Position numbers and translations under genes: made by a program. Below are positions 53,608 to 62,033 of a DNA stretch of 64,000 nt, piece after piece. A model generated the notes under the pieces. It saw only the letters and a list, made by a program, of their open reading frames with translations, was not told where the DNA came from and searched no databases. Location: assembly GCF_024053505.1 (NCBI RefSeq), contig NZ_JAMXQS010000001.1, positions 62,001 to 126,000 on the forward strand. Reading direction: 5' to 3'. This stretch comes from Mesorhizobium liriopis. Lineage in GTDB: Bacteria; Pseudomonadota; Alphaproteobacteria; Rhizobiales; Rhizobiaceae. The first letter of the stretch is position 1; each line of letters begins with the position of its first letter.

Positions 53608-55200
53608 ATGAAGAAGACGATTTTTGCGGCAGCGCTTCTCGCCGCGACCGTCCTCAGCGGCGCGGCCAGCGCCAAGACCTTCGTGTTCTGCTCGGAAGGT
53701 TCGCCGGAAGGCTTCGACCCCGGCCTCTACACGGCCGGCACCACCTTCGACGCCTCCGCGCACACGGTCTATAGCCGCCTGCTCGAGTTCAAGAAGGGCA
53801 CGACCGAGACCGAGCCGGGCTTGGCCGAGAGCTGGGAAATTTCCGACGACGGTCTTCAGTACACCTTCAAGCTTCGTTCGGGCGTGAAATTCCAGACCAC
53901 CGATTTCTTCACGCCGACCCGCGAACTGAACGCGGACGATGTGGTCTTCTCCTTTGATCGTCAGATGAACGCCCAGAACCCATGGAACCAGTATGTCGCT
54001 GGTGCTTCCTGGGAATACTTCGCTGGCATGGGCTTCCCCGAGCTGATCTCCAAGATCGAGAAGGTCGACGACCTGACCGTTCGCTTCACGCTCAAGCGCA
54101 AGGAAGCGCCGTTCCTCGCGAACCTCGCAATGCCTTTCGCCTCGATCGTCTCCAAGGAATATGCCGACAGCCTCGACAAGGCCGGCACCAAGGAAAAGCT
54201 GAACCAGCAGCCGCTCGGCACGGGCCCCTTCCAGTTCGTGGCCTACCAGCAGGATGCGGTCATCCGCTACAAGGCCAATCCGGACTTCTACAAGGGCAAG
54301 GAAAAGATCGACGATCTGGTCTTCGCCATCACCACCGACGCCGCCGTGCGCTTCCAGAAGCTCAAGGCCGGCGAATGCCACCTGATGCCTTACCCGAACT
54401 CGGCCGATGTCGAGTCGATGAAGTCGGACCCGGCTCTCAAGGTCGAGCAGCAGGAAGGCCTGAACGTCGCCTATCTCGCCTACAACACGACGCAGGCGCC
54501 GTTCGACAAGGTCGAGGTGCGCAAGGCGCTCAACATGGCCATCAACAAGCAGGCGATCGTTGACGCCGTGTTCCAGGGCGCTGCGACGCCGGCCAAGAAC
54601 CCGATCCCGCCGACGATGTGGTCCTATGACGAGAGCACGGTGGACGACAATTACGATCCCGAAGCCGCCAAGAAGATGCTGGCGGATGCGGGCGTATCCG
54701 GCCTCTCGATGAAGGTCTGGGCGATGCCGGTGGCGCGTCCCTACATGCTCAATGCCCGTCGCGCGGCCGAGCTGATCCAGTCGGACTTCCAGAAGATCGG
54801 CGTCACCGTCGAGATCGTGTCCTATGAATGGGCCGAATATCTCGAGCGCTCCAAGGCCAAGGACCGCGACGGCGCGGTGATCCTCGGCTGGACCGGCGAC
54901 AATGGCGATCCGGACAACTTCCTCGACACCCTGCTCGGCTGCGATGCGGTCGGCGGCAACAACCGCGCGCAGTGGTGCAGCAAGGAATTCGACGATCTGG
55001 TGACCAAGGCCAAGGAAAGCTCCGATCAGGCCGAGCGCACCAAGCTCTACCAGCAGGCCCAGGCCGTGTTCAAAAAGGAAGCTCCGTGGGCGACCCTCGA
55101 TCACTCGCTTGCCATCGTGCCGATGCGCAAGGAAGTGACCGGCTTCGTGCAGAGCCCGCTCGGCGACTTTGCCTTCGACGGCGTCGACATCACCGAGTAA
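53608..55200 (+). CDS. dppA: Peptide ABC transporter substrate-binding protein
   Basis: 530 residues. Signal peptide MKKTIFAAALLAATVLSGAA, cleavage after ASA (about residue 22). SBP_bac_5 family: VFCSEGSPEGFDPGLYTAGT at the mature N-terminus, LNADDVVFSFDRQ, AYNTTQAPFDKVEVRKALNM and LGWTGDNGDPDNFLDTLLGC. The close match to DppA suggests dipeptides or haem. First gene of the dpp operon; an attenuator-like hairpin follows. Confidence 0.92.
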   Translation: MKKTIFAAALLAATVLSGAASAKTFVFCSEGSPEGFDPGLYTAGTTFDASAHTVYSRLLEFKKGTTETEPGLAESWEISDDGLQYTFKLRSGVKFQTTDFFTPTRELNADDVVFSFDRQMNAQNPWNQYVAGASWEYFAGMGFPELISKIEKVDDLTVRFTLKRKEAPFLANLAMPFASIVSKEYADSLDKAGTKEKLNQQPLGTGPFQFVAYQQDAVIRYKANPDFYKGKEKIDDLVFAITTDAAVRFQKLKAGECHLMPYPNSADVESMKSDPALKVEQQEGLNVAYLAYNTTQAPFDKVEVRKALNMAINKQAIVDAVFQGAATPAKNPIPPTMWSYDESTVDDNYDPEAAKKMLADAGVSGLSMKVWAMPVARPYMLNARRAAELIQSDFQKIGVTVEIVSYEWAEYLERSKAKDRDGAVILGWTGDNGDPDNFLDTLLGCDAVGGNNRAQWCSKEFDDLVTKAKESSDQAERTKLYQQAQAVFKKEAPWATLDHSLAIVPMRKEVTGFVQSPLGDFAFDGVDITE

Positions 55201-55221
55201 TTTGAACTAGACATCGCGAGC

Positions 55222-55251
55222 GGGGGCGCCATCTCCAATGATGGCGCCCCC
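55222..55251 (+). terminator. Attenuator-like hairpin between dppA and dppB
   Basis: Perfect 12-bp stem GGGGGCGCCATC / GATGGCGCCCCC with loop TCCAAT, then GTTTG. The T-tract is short, so partial termination is expected, leaving more dppA than dppB message. Confidence 0.65.
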
Positions 55252-55469
55252 GTTTGCTAAGAGCCTATTCGAGAATTCATCGGCAAAGGGCCAGCGAGGA
55301 ATTTTCGCTGTTCCGCGAGGCGCCGAACGTCAACGATGCTGAAGCATCGGCGAGTCTCGGCAACGACGCGGGCGGCGGAAAGAACCTCCGGACCGACCCG
55401 AAGACACGATCAAACAGGCTCCAAACGCCTTCGCACCGGCCCGGCTTGGCCGAACAGGACAGGCTTTCC

Positions 55470-56474
55470 ATGTTCCGTTTCTTTCTCGGCCGCCTGGCCG
55501 TTCTGATCCCGACATTCCTCGGCGTGTCGCTGATCGCCTTCTCGTTCATCCGTCTTCTGCCCGGTGACCCGGTCGCCCTTCTGTCCGGTGAACGCGTGAT
55601 GTCGCCCGAGCGCCACGCCCAGATCAGCCACAATCTCGGCCTCGACCGACCATGGATCGTGCAGTATCTCGACTATCTCTGGGGCGTGCTCCACGGCGAT
55701 TTCGGCACTTCCATCGTCAGCAAATCCTCGGTCAGCGAACAATTCCTGCAGCTCTTTCCGGCGACGCTGGAACTCAGCATCTGCGCGATGATCTTCGCCA
55801 TCGTGATCGGCATTCCGGTGGGTGTCTTCGCAGCGCTCAAGCGCGGCTCGTTCGCCGACCAGACGCTGATGGGCGTGGCACTCGTCGGCTATTCCATGCC
55901 GATCTTCTGGTGGGGCCTGCTGCTGATCATCCTGTTCTCGGGTGTGTTGCAGTGGACGCCTGTCTCGGGCCGCATCTCGCTGCTCTACTTCTTCCCGCCC
56001 GTCACCGGCTTCATGCTGATCGACTCAGCTCTGTCCGATCAGGCCGGTGCCTTCAAATCGGCCTTCAGCCACCTGATCCTCCCTTCAATCGTGCTCGGCA
56101 CGATCCCGCTCGCGGTGATCGCGCGCCAGACGCGTTCGGCCATGCTGGAGGTTCTGGGCGAGGACTATGTGCGCACCGCGCGTGCCAAGGGCCTTTCGCC
56201 CTTCCGCGTGGTCGGCATCCACGCTTTGCGCAATGCCATGATCCCCGTCATCACCACCATCGGCCTGCAGGTCGGCGTGATGCTCGCGGGCGCGATCCTT
56301 ACCGAAACGATCTTCTCGTGGCCCGGCATCGGCAAGTGGATGGTCGATTCCGTGTTCCGCCGCGATTACCCGGTGATCCAGGGCGGCCTGCTCATCATCG
56401 CCGGCATCATCATGCTCGTGAATCTGGCCGTGGACCTGCTCTACGGTCTCATCAACCCCCGCATCCGGCATTGA
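55470..56474 (+). CDS. dppB: Peptide ABC transporter permease DppB
   Basis: 334 residues from ATG 55470; the long upstream open frame (to 55254) is not protein-like. Six transmembrane segments. N-terminal MFRFFLGRLAVLIPTFLGVS is the classic DppB start; EDYVRTARAKGLSPFRVVG is the permease loop. It precedes dppC by 11 bp. Confidence 0.93.
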   Translation: MFRFFLGRLAVLIPTFLGVSLIAFSFIRLLPGDPVALLSGERVMSPERHAQISHNLGLDRPWIVQYLDYLWGVLHGDFGTSIVSKSSVSEQFLQLFPATLELSICAMIFAIVIGIPVGVFAALKRGSFADQTLMGVALVGYSMPIFWWGLLLIILFSGVLQWTPVSGRISLLYFFPPVTGFMLIDSALSDQAGAFKSAFSHLILPSIVLGTIPLAVIARQTRSAMLEVLGEDYVRTARAKGLSPFRVVGIHALRNAMIPVITTIGLQVGVMLAGAILTETIFSWPGIGKWMVDSVFRRDYPVIQGGLLIIAGIIMLVNLAVDLLYGLINPRIRH

Positions 56475-56485
56475 GGAATTGAGCG

Positions 56486-57394
56486 ATGGCTGACACCACT
56501 GCCGCCGAGGATGTCGTGATCGATCCGTCGCGGGCGCGACGGCTTTCCGAATTCTGGTACTATTTCTCCGAAAACCGCGGCGCGGTGATCGGGCTCGTCG
56601 TCTTCATCATCCTGGTGCTGGCTGCCGTGCTCGCGCCGCTCATCACACCTCACGCGCCGGCCATGCAGTATCGCGACGCGGTGCTGCTGCCGCCCGCATG
56701 GGAAGCAAACGGCCGCGCAGCCTATCTGCTCGGCACCGATGCGGTGGGCCGCGATATCTTCTCGCGCCTGCTTTACGGCGCGCAGTTCTCGCTCTTCATC
56801 GGCGTGGTGGTGACGCTGCTCGCCCTCGTGGGCGGCATCGTGGTGGGCGTGATCGCCGGCTATTTCGGCGGCTGGATCGACACGCTGATCATGCGCCTGA
56901 TGGACATCATCCTGGCTTTCCCTTCGCTGCTTCTGGCGCTGGTTCTCGTCGCCGTGCTCGGGCCGGGCCTGACCAATGCGATGATCGCCATCGCGCTCGT
57001 GCTCCAGCCGCACTTCGTGCGCCTGACGCGCGCCGCCGTGATGGCCGAGAAGAACCGCGAATATGTGGTCGCCGCGCGTGTCGCGGGCGCGGGCTCCTGG
57101 CGGCTGATGTTCCGCACCATCCTGCCCAACTGCATGGCGCCCCTGATCGTGCAGGCGACGCTCTCCTTCTCGAACGCCATTCTCGATGCGGCGGCCCTCG
57201 GCTTCTTGGGCATGGGCGCCCAGCCGCCGACGCCCGAATGGGGTACGATGCTGGCCGAGGCGCGCGAGTTCATCCTGCGCGCCTGGTGGGTCGTGACCTT
57301 CCCCGGCCTCGCCATCCTCATCACCGTGCTTGCCATCAACCTGATGGGCGACGGCCTGCGCGACGCGCTCGACCCGAAGCTCAAGCGGTCCTGA
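56486..57394 (+). CDS. dppC: Peptide ABC transporter permease DppC
   Basis: 302 residues. DppC features: LGTDAVGRDIFSRLLYGAQF near 85, RLMDIILAFPSLLLALVLV, NREYVVAARVAGAGSWRLMF loop and AEAREFILRAWWVVTFPGLA. Six membrane segments. It pairs with DppB. The 177-residue ORF follows after 13 bp. Confidence 0.94.
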   Translation: MADTTAAEDVVIDPSRARRLSEFWYYFSENRGAVIGLVVFIILVLAAVLAPLITPHAPAMQYRDAVLLPPAWEANGRAAYLLGTDAVGRDIFSRLLYGAQFSLFIGVVVTLLALVGGIVVGVIAGYFGGWIDTLIMRLMDIILAFPSLLLALVLVAVLGPGLTNAMIAIALVLQPHFVRLTRAAVMAEKNREYVVAARVAGAGSWRLMFRTILPNCMAPLIVQATLSFSNAILDAAALGFLGMGAQPPTPEWGTMLAEAREFILRAWWVVTFPGLAILITVLAINLMGDGLRDALDPKLKRS

Positions 57395-57407
57395 TGGAAG
57401 GTGCGTC

Positions 57408-57941
57408 TTGGAACTGAGCGCATGGATCACGCCCGCGATCGTCGCAGCCCTCATAGCGGGGCTGGTGAATGTCGCGGGATGGTTCGTGACCTACCAGCGC
57501 GAGCGCCGGCTGGAAACGGCACGGCGCGAGGAGAAGGTGCGCGATTACATCACGGCCCTTCGCGCGGAAATCCGTTGCCACAATTTTCGCTGGTCGGAAA
57601 CCGAAGCGGTCGAGCATCTGGCTGCGATCGCGGCTCGGATCGAGGGGAACCCGTCCTACACACCCTTCGTCCCCCGCGATGCAGGCAACAAGATCTACGA
57701 CGCGATCGTGAACGAGATCCATCTTCTGCCTGCCGAGGCCATCGACGCGGTCGTGCGCTATTACGCACAGACCCATTCCGTTGCGGAGATGGTGGAGGAC
57801 TTGCGCTCGGAGACTTACGATCGTCTCGACGCTGCGCGGAAAACGGCGATCTACCGGGACTATATCAGTCTCAGAACGGAAGCTGGGCGACTCGCGAGCG
57901 AGGCCGAGGACGCGCTCAACAACTGGCGCGGCGCGTCATGA
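57408..57941 (+). CDS. Membrane-anchored hypothetical protein inserted in the dpp operon
   Basis: 177 residues from TTG 57408, preceded by GGAAGG. One N-terminal membrane segment (about 9-28, PAIVAALIAGLVNVAGWFV), then a cytosolic helical domain with RLETARREEKVRDYITALRA and DARKTAIYRDYISLRTEAGR. No family recognised. It sits between dppC and dppD on the same strand with short gaps, so it is transcribed with the transporter. A function in transport or its regulation is a guess. Confidence 0.75.
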   Translation: MELSAWITPAIVAALIAGLVNVAGWFVTYQRERRLETARREEKVRDYITALRAEIRCHNFRWSETEAVEHLAAIAARIEGNPSYTPFVPRDAGNKIYDAIVNEIHLLPAEAIDAVVRYYAQTHSVAEMVEDLRSETYDRLDAARKTAIYRDYISLRTEAGRLASEAEDALNNWRGAS

Positions 57942-58074
57942 TGCGATCAATAGCCGGGGCGAGGGCCCGTGGGACCGGAAATCGGCTTGACCGGCGGAAG
58001 CTGGTTGGTGGTCGACATAACTGGGTTCTCAACCATTGCCCCCGAAATATAGACAAGATTGGAAGGAATTTGAA

Positions 58075-58917
58075 GTGAGCATCCTTCTCGAAATCGAAAA
58101 CCTCTCCGTCGAGTTCGAAACGGCCTCCGGTCCGTTCCGCGCGGTGGACGGCGTTTCCATGAAAGTCCACGAAGGCGAGGTCTTGGCCATCGTCGGCGAG
58201 TCCGGTTCGGGCAAGTCGGTGTCGATGCTGGCCGTGATGGGCCTGCTGCCCTGGACCGCCAAGGTCCGCGCCGACAAGATGCTGTTCCAGGGCCGCGATC
58301 TTCTGGGTCTCGACGCCTCCGCCCGGCGCAAGCTGGTCGGCAAGGACATGGCCATGATCTTCCAGGAGCCGATGGCCTCGCTCAACCCGTGCTTCACGGT
58401 CGGCTTCCAGATCGAGGAAGTGCTGCGCGTCCATCTGGGCCTCGACAGGAAAGCGCGTCGCGCGCGTGCCATCGAGCTTCTCGATGCGGTCGGCATTCCC
58501 GATCCCGCCTCGCGCCTGTCCGCCTATCCGCATCAGATGTCGGGCGGTCAGTGCCAGCGCGTGATGATCGCGGTCGCCATCGCCTGCAACCCGAAGCTCC
58601 TGATCGCCGACGAGCCCACCACCGCGCTCGACGTGACGATCCAGAAGCAGATCCTCGACCTCCTGATGCGCCTTCAGGCCGAACACGGCATGGGCCTCAT
58701 CATGATCACCCACAATATGGGCGTGGTCGCCGAAACGGCCGACCGCGTGGTCGTGCAGTACAAGGGCAAGAAGATGGAGGAAGCCGACGTGCTCTCGCTG
58801 TTCGAGAACCCGCAGCATCCCTACACCAAGGCGCTTCTGGCCGCGCTGCCCGAAAACGCCACCGGCGACCGCCTGCCCACCGTTTCCGCAGCCGCCTTCG
58901 AGGAGGTCCTCCAATGA
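58075..58917 (+). CDS. dppD: Peptide ABC transporter ATP-binding protein DppD
   Basis: 280 residues from GTG 58075 with GGAAGGA upstream; an ATG at 58036 is in frame but adds non-homologous residues. Walker [11 protein letters not shown]-loop, signature [15 protein letters not shown], Walker [14 protein letters not shown] and H-loop [11 protein letters not shown]. Shorter than E. coli DppD (327) because the C-terminal Cys-rich tail is largely missing. dppF overlaps its end by 4 bp. Confidence 0.92.
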   Translation: MSILLEIENLSVEFETASGPFRAVDGVSMKVHEGEVLAIVGESGSGKSVSMLAVMGLLPWTAKVRADKMLFQGRDLLGLDASARRKLVGKDMAMIFQEPMASLNPCFTVGFQIEEVLRVHLGLDRKARRARAIELLDAVGIPDPASRLSAYPHQMSGGQCQRVMIAVAIACNPKLLIADEPTTALDVTIQKQILDLLMRLQAEHGMGLIMITHNMGVVAETADRVVVQYKGKKMEEADVLSLFENPQHPYTKALLAALPENATGDRLPTVSAAAFEEVLQ

Positions 58918-59744
58918 GCCCGGTTCTCGAAATCCGCGACATCAAGCGCGACTACCGCCTGCCCGGCGGCCTGTTCCGGCAGGACAAGGTGATCCATGCC
59001 GTGAAGGGCGTGTCCTTCGCGCTCGAAAAGGGCAAGACGCTGGCCATCGTCGGCGAGTCCGGCTGCGGCAAGTCCACGCTCGCGCGCATCCTGACCATGA
59101 TCGATGCGCCGACAGCCGGCGAGCTCTTCATCGAAGGCAAACGCGTGGACATCGCCAAGGATGGTCTCTCGCCCGAGATGCGCCGCAAGGTGCAGATCGT
59201 GTTCCAGAACCCCTATGGTTCGCTCAACCCGCGCCAGAAGGTCGGCGAGGTGCTGATGGAGCCGCTGGTCATCAACCAGACCGACATGCCCGCATCCGAG
59301 CGCCGCGAGCGCGCGCAGGGGATGCTGAAGAAGGTCGGCTTGGGCCCCGAGCACTTCAACCGCTATCCGCATATGTTCTCGGGCGGCCAGCGCCAGCGCA
59401 TCGCGATCGCCCGCGCCCTGATGCTCAATCCCAGCCTTCTGGTTCTGGACGAGCCGGTTTCGGCCCTCGACCTCTCGGTGCAGGCGCAGGTCCTCAACCT
59501 GCTCGCCGATCTTCAGGACGAGTTCGGCCTGACTTACGTCTTCATCAGCCACGACCTGTCGGTGGTGCGCTATATCGCCGACGAGGTGATGGTGATGTAT
59601 TTCGGCGAAGCGGTCGAACACGGCACGCGCGATGCCGTCTTTTCGAACCCGCAGCACAGCTACACCAAGACCCTGTTCGCCGCGACGCCGCGCGCCAGCG
59701 TCGAAAACATCAAGGCGAGGCTGGCAAGAAAAGCCGCTGCCTGA
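58914..59744 (+). CDS. dppF: Peptide ABC transporter ATP-binding protein DppF
   Basis: 276 residues from ATG 58914. Walker [11 protein letters not shown]-loop [17 protein letters not shown], signature [15 protein letters not shown], Walker [13 protein letters not shown] and H-loop [16 protein letters not shown]. It is the second ATPase of the heterodimer. Last gene of the operon; a terminator follows. Confidence 0.93.
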   Translation: MSPVLEIRDIKRDYRLPGGLFRQDKVIHAVKGVSFALEKGKTLAIVGESGCGKSTLARILTMIDAPTAGELFIEGKRVDIAKDGLSPEMRRKVQIVFQNPYGSLNPRQKVGEVLMEPLVINQTDMPASERRERAQGMLKKVGLGPEHFNRYPHMFSGGQRQRIAIARALMLNPSLLVLDEPVSALDLSVQAQVLNLLADLQDEFGLTYVFISHDLSVVRYIADEVMVMYFGEAVEHGTRDAVFSNPQHSYTKTLFAATPRASVENIKARLARKAAA

Positions 59745-59767
59745 AGGGCCTGTCAGTGGAAAAGAGA

Positions 59768-59793
59768 AGGGCGCCTCGCGGGCGCCCTTTTTG
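59768..59793. terminator. Terminator between dppF and the DUF3597 gene
   Basis: Stem GGGCGCC / GGCGCCC with a 5-base loop and TTTTT on the plus strand. The A-rich left flank makes it usable from the minus strand too, fitting the convergent genes. Confidence 0.75.
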
Positions 59794-59800
59794 GTTTCAC

Positions 59801-60328
59801 TCAGTCGGTCAGCTCAGCGGGGACCTTGCCGCCATTTTCGGCGAGCTTTTTCAGTAGCGCCTTGTGAAGCCAGATATTCATCGTGGCCGAGTCGTTCTTG
59901 TCGCCGGTGTAGTGGAGTTCGTCCGCCAGCTCCTTGCGCGAAGCGAGATCGCTGTCGAGGTCGAGTGCCTTCATCAGGTCGACGATGGAATGCTTCCAGT
60001 CGAGGTTCTGGCCGTTCTTCTTGACGGCCGCGTCCAGCACCGCCGCGACATCGACCTGGCCCGATGCCGGGCTCGGTGAAGGGGCCGCTGACGAGGGAGT
60101 TGACGCCTGTGCGGTCTGTGTCGGGCGATCGACCTGGCTTGGCTGCGCCACGCCGCCGGACGGTGCGACCGGGGAGGGCGCGGCGGGAGCGGATGGGCTC
60201 ACCGAAGCGGTCTGCGGCTGCGTGCCGGGCTGAACGGTCGAGCTCGGCTGAGCGGTCGTCGTCGGAGCGGCAGCCTCGGCCTCGTGATGCCCCCAGATCT
60301 TTTCCTTGATCCTGCTGAAAATACCCAT
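59801..60328 (-). CDS. DUF3597 protein
   Basis: 175 residues. N-terminal amphipathic MGIFSRIKEKIWGHHEAEAA, a long Pro/Ser/Thr/Ala-rich linker (about 20-90) and a C-terminal globular domain (VDVAAVLDAAVKKNGQNLDW, ELADELHYTGDKNDSATMNI, WLHKALLKKLAENGGKVP) typical of DUF3597. Close to the YidB-like/LysM small-domain class. Expected stress-related but unproved. ATG 60328 has GGAGAG upstream. Confidence 0.85.
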   Translation of the reverse strand: MGIFSRIKEKIWGHHEAEAAAPTTTAQPSSTVQPGTQPQTASVSPSAPAAPSPVAPSGGVAQPSQVDRPTQTAQASTPSSAAPSPSPASGQVDVAAVLDAAVKKNGQNLDWKHSIVDLMKALDLDSDLASRKELADELHYTGDKNDSATMNIWLHKALLKKLAENGGKVPAELTD

Positions 60329-60823
60329 TCCGCTCTCCTTGCTGTCGGCGATTATTGGCAGCCGTCTTCACGCGGCCGTGACATAAAGCGGGAAAGCCGG
60401 ACCTTGGTTCCGGCTCCCGTCACCTGCCGCACCGACAGGGTCAGCCAAGAAGGCACCGCGGTCGACGCGTGGGCTGAAGGCCGGTCGAGCGCGCCGGAAG
60501 TCACTGCGGCCGCCTCGCATATACGGTTCGCCGCGACCACGCCCAACGCCCCGAAACTGATGCACCGGGGAACCGAAGCCGTGCCCTGAGGTTCGAACAG
60601 GCGGACCTTTCCTTTGGAAAAGCGCAAGCTTTGGAACGGCGCGGAACTCTGCGCCGAACCGCGCATTCTGTTCATCTCGGCGTGAGCGCGAGTTGAACGG
60701 CTTGTTTGGCAGGTCTTTCAGCCAGTGCACGCGCCGGACCGGCGCAAAAGCGTCGTTGATCCCCTCGGCGTGCGAGCGCCGTTGACCCATTGAATTTTTG
60801 CTTCAAGCGCCAGGAGATTGAAG
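60329..60823. other. Gene-free stretch upstream of the envelope/stress cluster
   Basis: About 490 bp. A minus-strand open frame at 60352-60675 (107 codons) and another at 60368-60790 show no recognisable domain and no clear ribosome binding site. On the plus strand GGAAC (60569-60573), 16 bp and GGTT (60590-60593) resemble an EcfG general-stress promoter, but the match is one chance candidate 230 bp upstream of the next gene. Otherwise I see nothing certain. Confidence 0.3.
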
Positions 60824-61630
60824 ATGAGCAATCAGGATCCCCCATTCGGCAACCCCTCGGATCGTCCTCTCGGCTCCTCCTCGAGCCTCGACCAGTCGGC
60901 GAAGAACGAGGCGGACAAGCTGCGCGACGCCGGCAATACCGTGCGCAACGACCTGAGCAGTGCTGCCGAAACCGCGAAGTCTGACTTCCGCTCGGCAACC
61001 GAGACCGCCAGCCGCGACTTCGCCGCGCTCAAGGACCAGGCTTCGAGTCAGTTGAGCGAGCTGAAGAACCAGGCCACGAGCGAGTTTTCGAACATCAAGT
61101 CGCAGGCTCAGGGCCAGCTCGGCGAGGCAACCGAAAAGGCCAAGGCCTACGCGACCGAGCAGGCCAGTCAGCTCGGCGACCGTGCGCGCAGCTTCGCCAA
61201 CGAGCAGAAGGGCGTCGCGGCCGAGCAGGTCGGCGGCTTTTCCGAGGCCGTGTCGCGCTTCGCCGACGATCTGCAGGGCAGCAACAGCGCCGTTGCGGGC
61301 TATGCGCAGAACCTCGCCGGCAGCCTGCGCACGCTGGCCGACAACGTCCAGAACAAGAGCGTCGAGGATCTTTTCTCGATTGCCCAGGATTTCGGCCGCC
61401 GCCAGCCTTTGGCCTTCGCAGGTATCGCGGCCCTTGCCGGCTTCGCGGCCAGCCGCTTCCTGATCGCCTCGGCCAACCGGTCGGAGCCTGCGCCTGCATA
61501 CGGTCGCGAGCGTGACTATTCTTCCACGCGCGATGCGCTGGACCGCGACGATTATGAGGTGGATTTCGAGCGTGACGCCACGCGCGACACGTCTCCCGCT
61601 TCCGGAGTGAGCACCCATGGCCGGATTTAA
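60824..61630 (+). CDS. LEA-like hendecad-repeat membrane protein
   Basis: 268 residues from ATG 60824 (AGGAG upstream). Residues 48-113 form six contiguous 11-residue units of the pattern x3-A-x3-(F/L)-x2-(A/L/I), for example KDQASSQLSEL and KNQATSEFSNI; such hendecads mark group 3 LEA and amphipathic lipid-binding helices. One membrane segment near 186-206 (PLAFAGIAALAGFAASRFLI) and an acidic C-tail. Overlaps the next gene by 14 bp. It may shield membranes in desiccation or osmotic stress; this is inferred. Confidence 0.78.
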   Translation: MSNQDPPFGNPSDRPLGSSSSLDQSAKNEADKLRDAGNTVRNDLSSAAETAKSDFRSATETASRDFAALKDQASSQLSELKNQATSEFSNIKSQAQGQLGEATEKAKAYATEQASQLGDRARSFANEQKGVAAEQVGGFSEAVSRFADDLQGSNSAVAGYAQNLAGSLRTLADNVQNKSVEDLFSIAQDFGRRQPLAFAGIAALAGFAASRFLIASANRSEPAPAYGRERDYSSTRDALDRDDYEVDFERDATRDTSPASGVSTHGRI

Positions 61631-62033
61631 CGACGGTCGCCCCCTGACCGAACTGCTGGGAAGCCTCGCTGGCGACATCAGCAGTCTGTTCCGCAAGGAA
61701 ATCCAGCTTGCCAAGGCCGAGGCCTCCGAAAAGGCCACCGAGATGGCCCAGAGCGGCGTTCAGATTGCCATCGGCGCGATCCTCGCCCTCGGTGCTCTGG
61801 GCGTCTTGCTCGGCGCGGCCGTTTCCGGCCTTGCCATGTGGTTCGTCTCGATGGGCTTCACGCCGCCCGGCGCGAACGCTCTGGCTGCCCTCATCGTCGG
61901 CGTGATCGTGGCGATCGTCGCCTGGCTCTTCATCTCGCGCGGCCTCAGCGGCTTCAAGGCGCGTAATCTCAAGCTCGAACGCACCGCGACCTCGCTTCAG
62001 CGTAACGCGACCGCCGTGAAGGAGAAGTTCTGA
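61617..62033 (+). CDS. Phage holin-X-like (DUF1469) membrane protein
   Basis: 138 residues. Two transmembrane segments (about 48-72 and 82-107) after an amphipathic N-terminal helix (LTELLGSLAGDISSLFRKEI, QLAKAEASEKATEMAQ), then a basic end (KARNLKLERTATSLQRNATA). This is the putative Actinobacterial holin-X/holin superfamily III pattern. It is not a prophage gene here. It overlaps both neighbours, so all three are one operon. Confidence 0.82.
   Translation: MAGFNDGRPLTELLGSLAGDISSLFRKEIQLAKAEASEKATEMAQSGVQIAIGAILALGALGVLLGAAVSGLAMWFVSMGFTPPGANALAALIVGVIVAIVAWLFISRGLSGFKARNLKLERTATSLQRNATAVKEKF

Noticed and set aside
53605-55104. A 499-codon open frame antisense to dppA
   Set aside because: The plus strand encodes a normal binding protein with signal peptide; the opposite frame is a shadow.
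61617-62033. A prophage holin
   Set aside because: No other phage gene is present; the protein belongs to a holin-like family found in ordinary chromosomal envelope operons.
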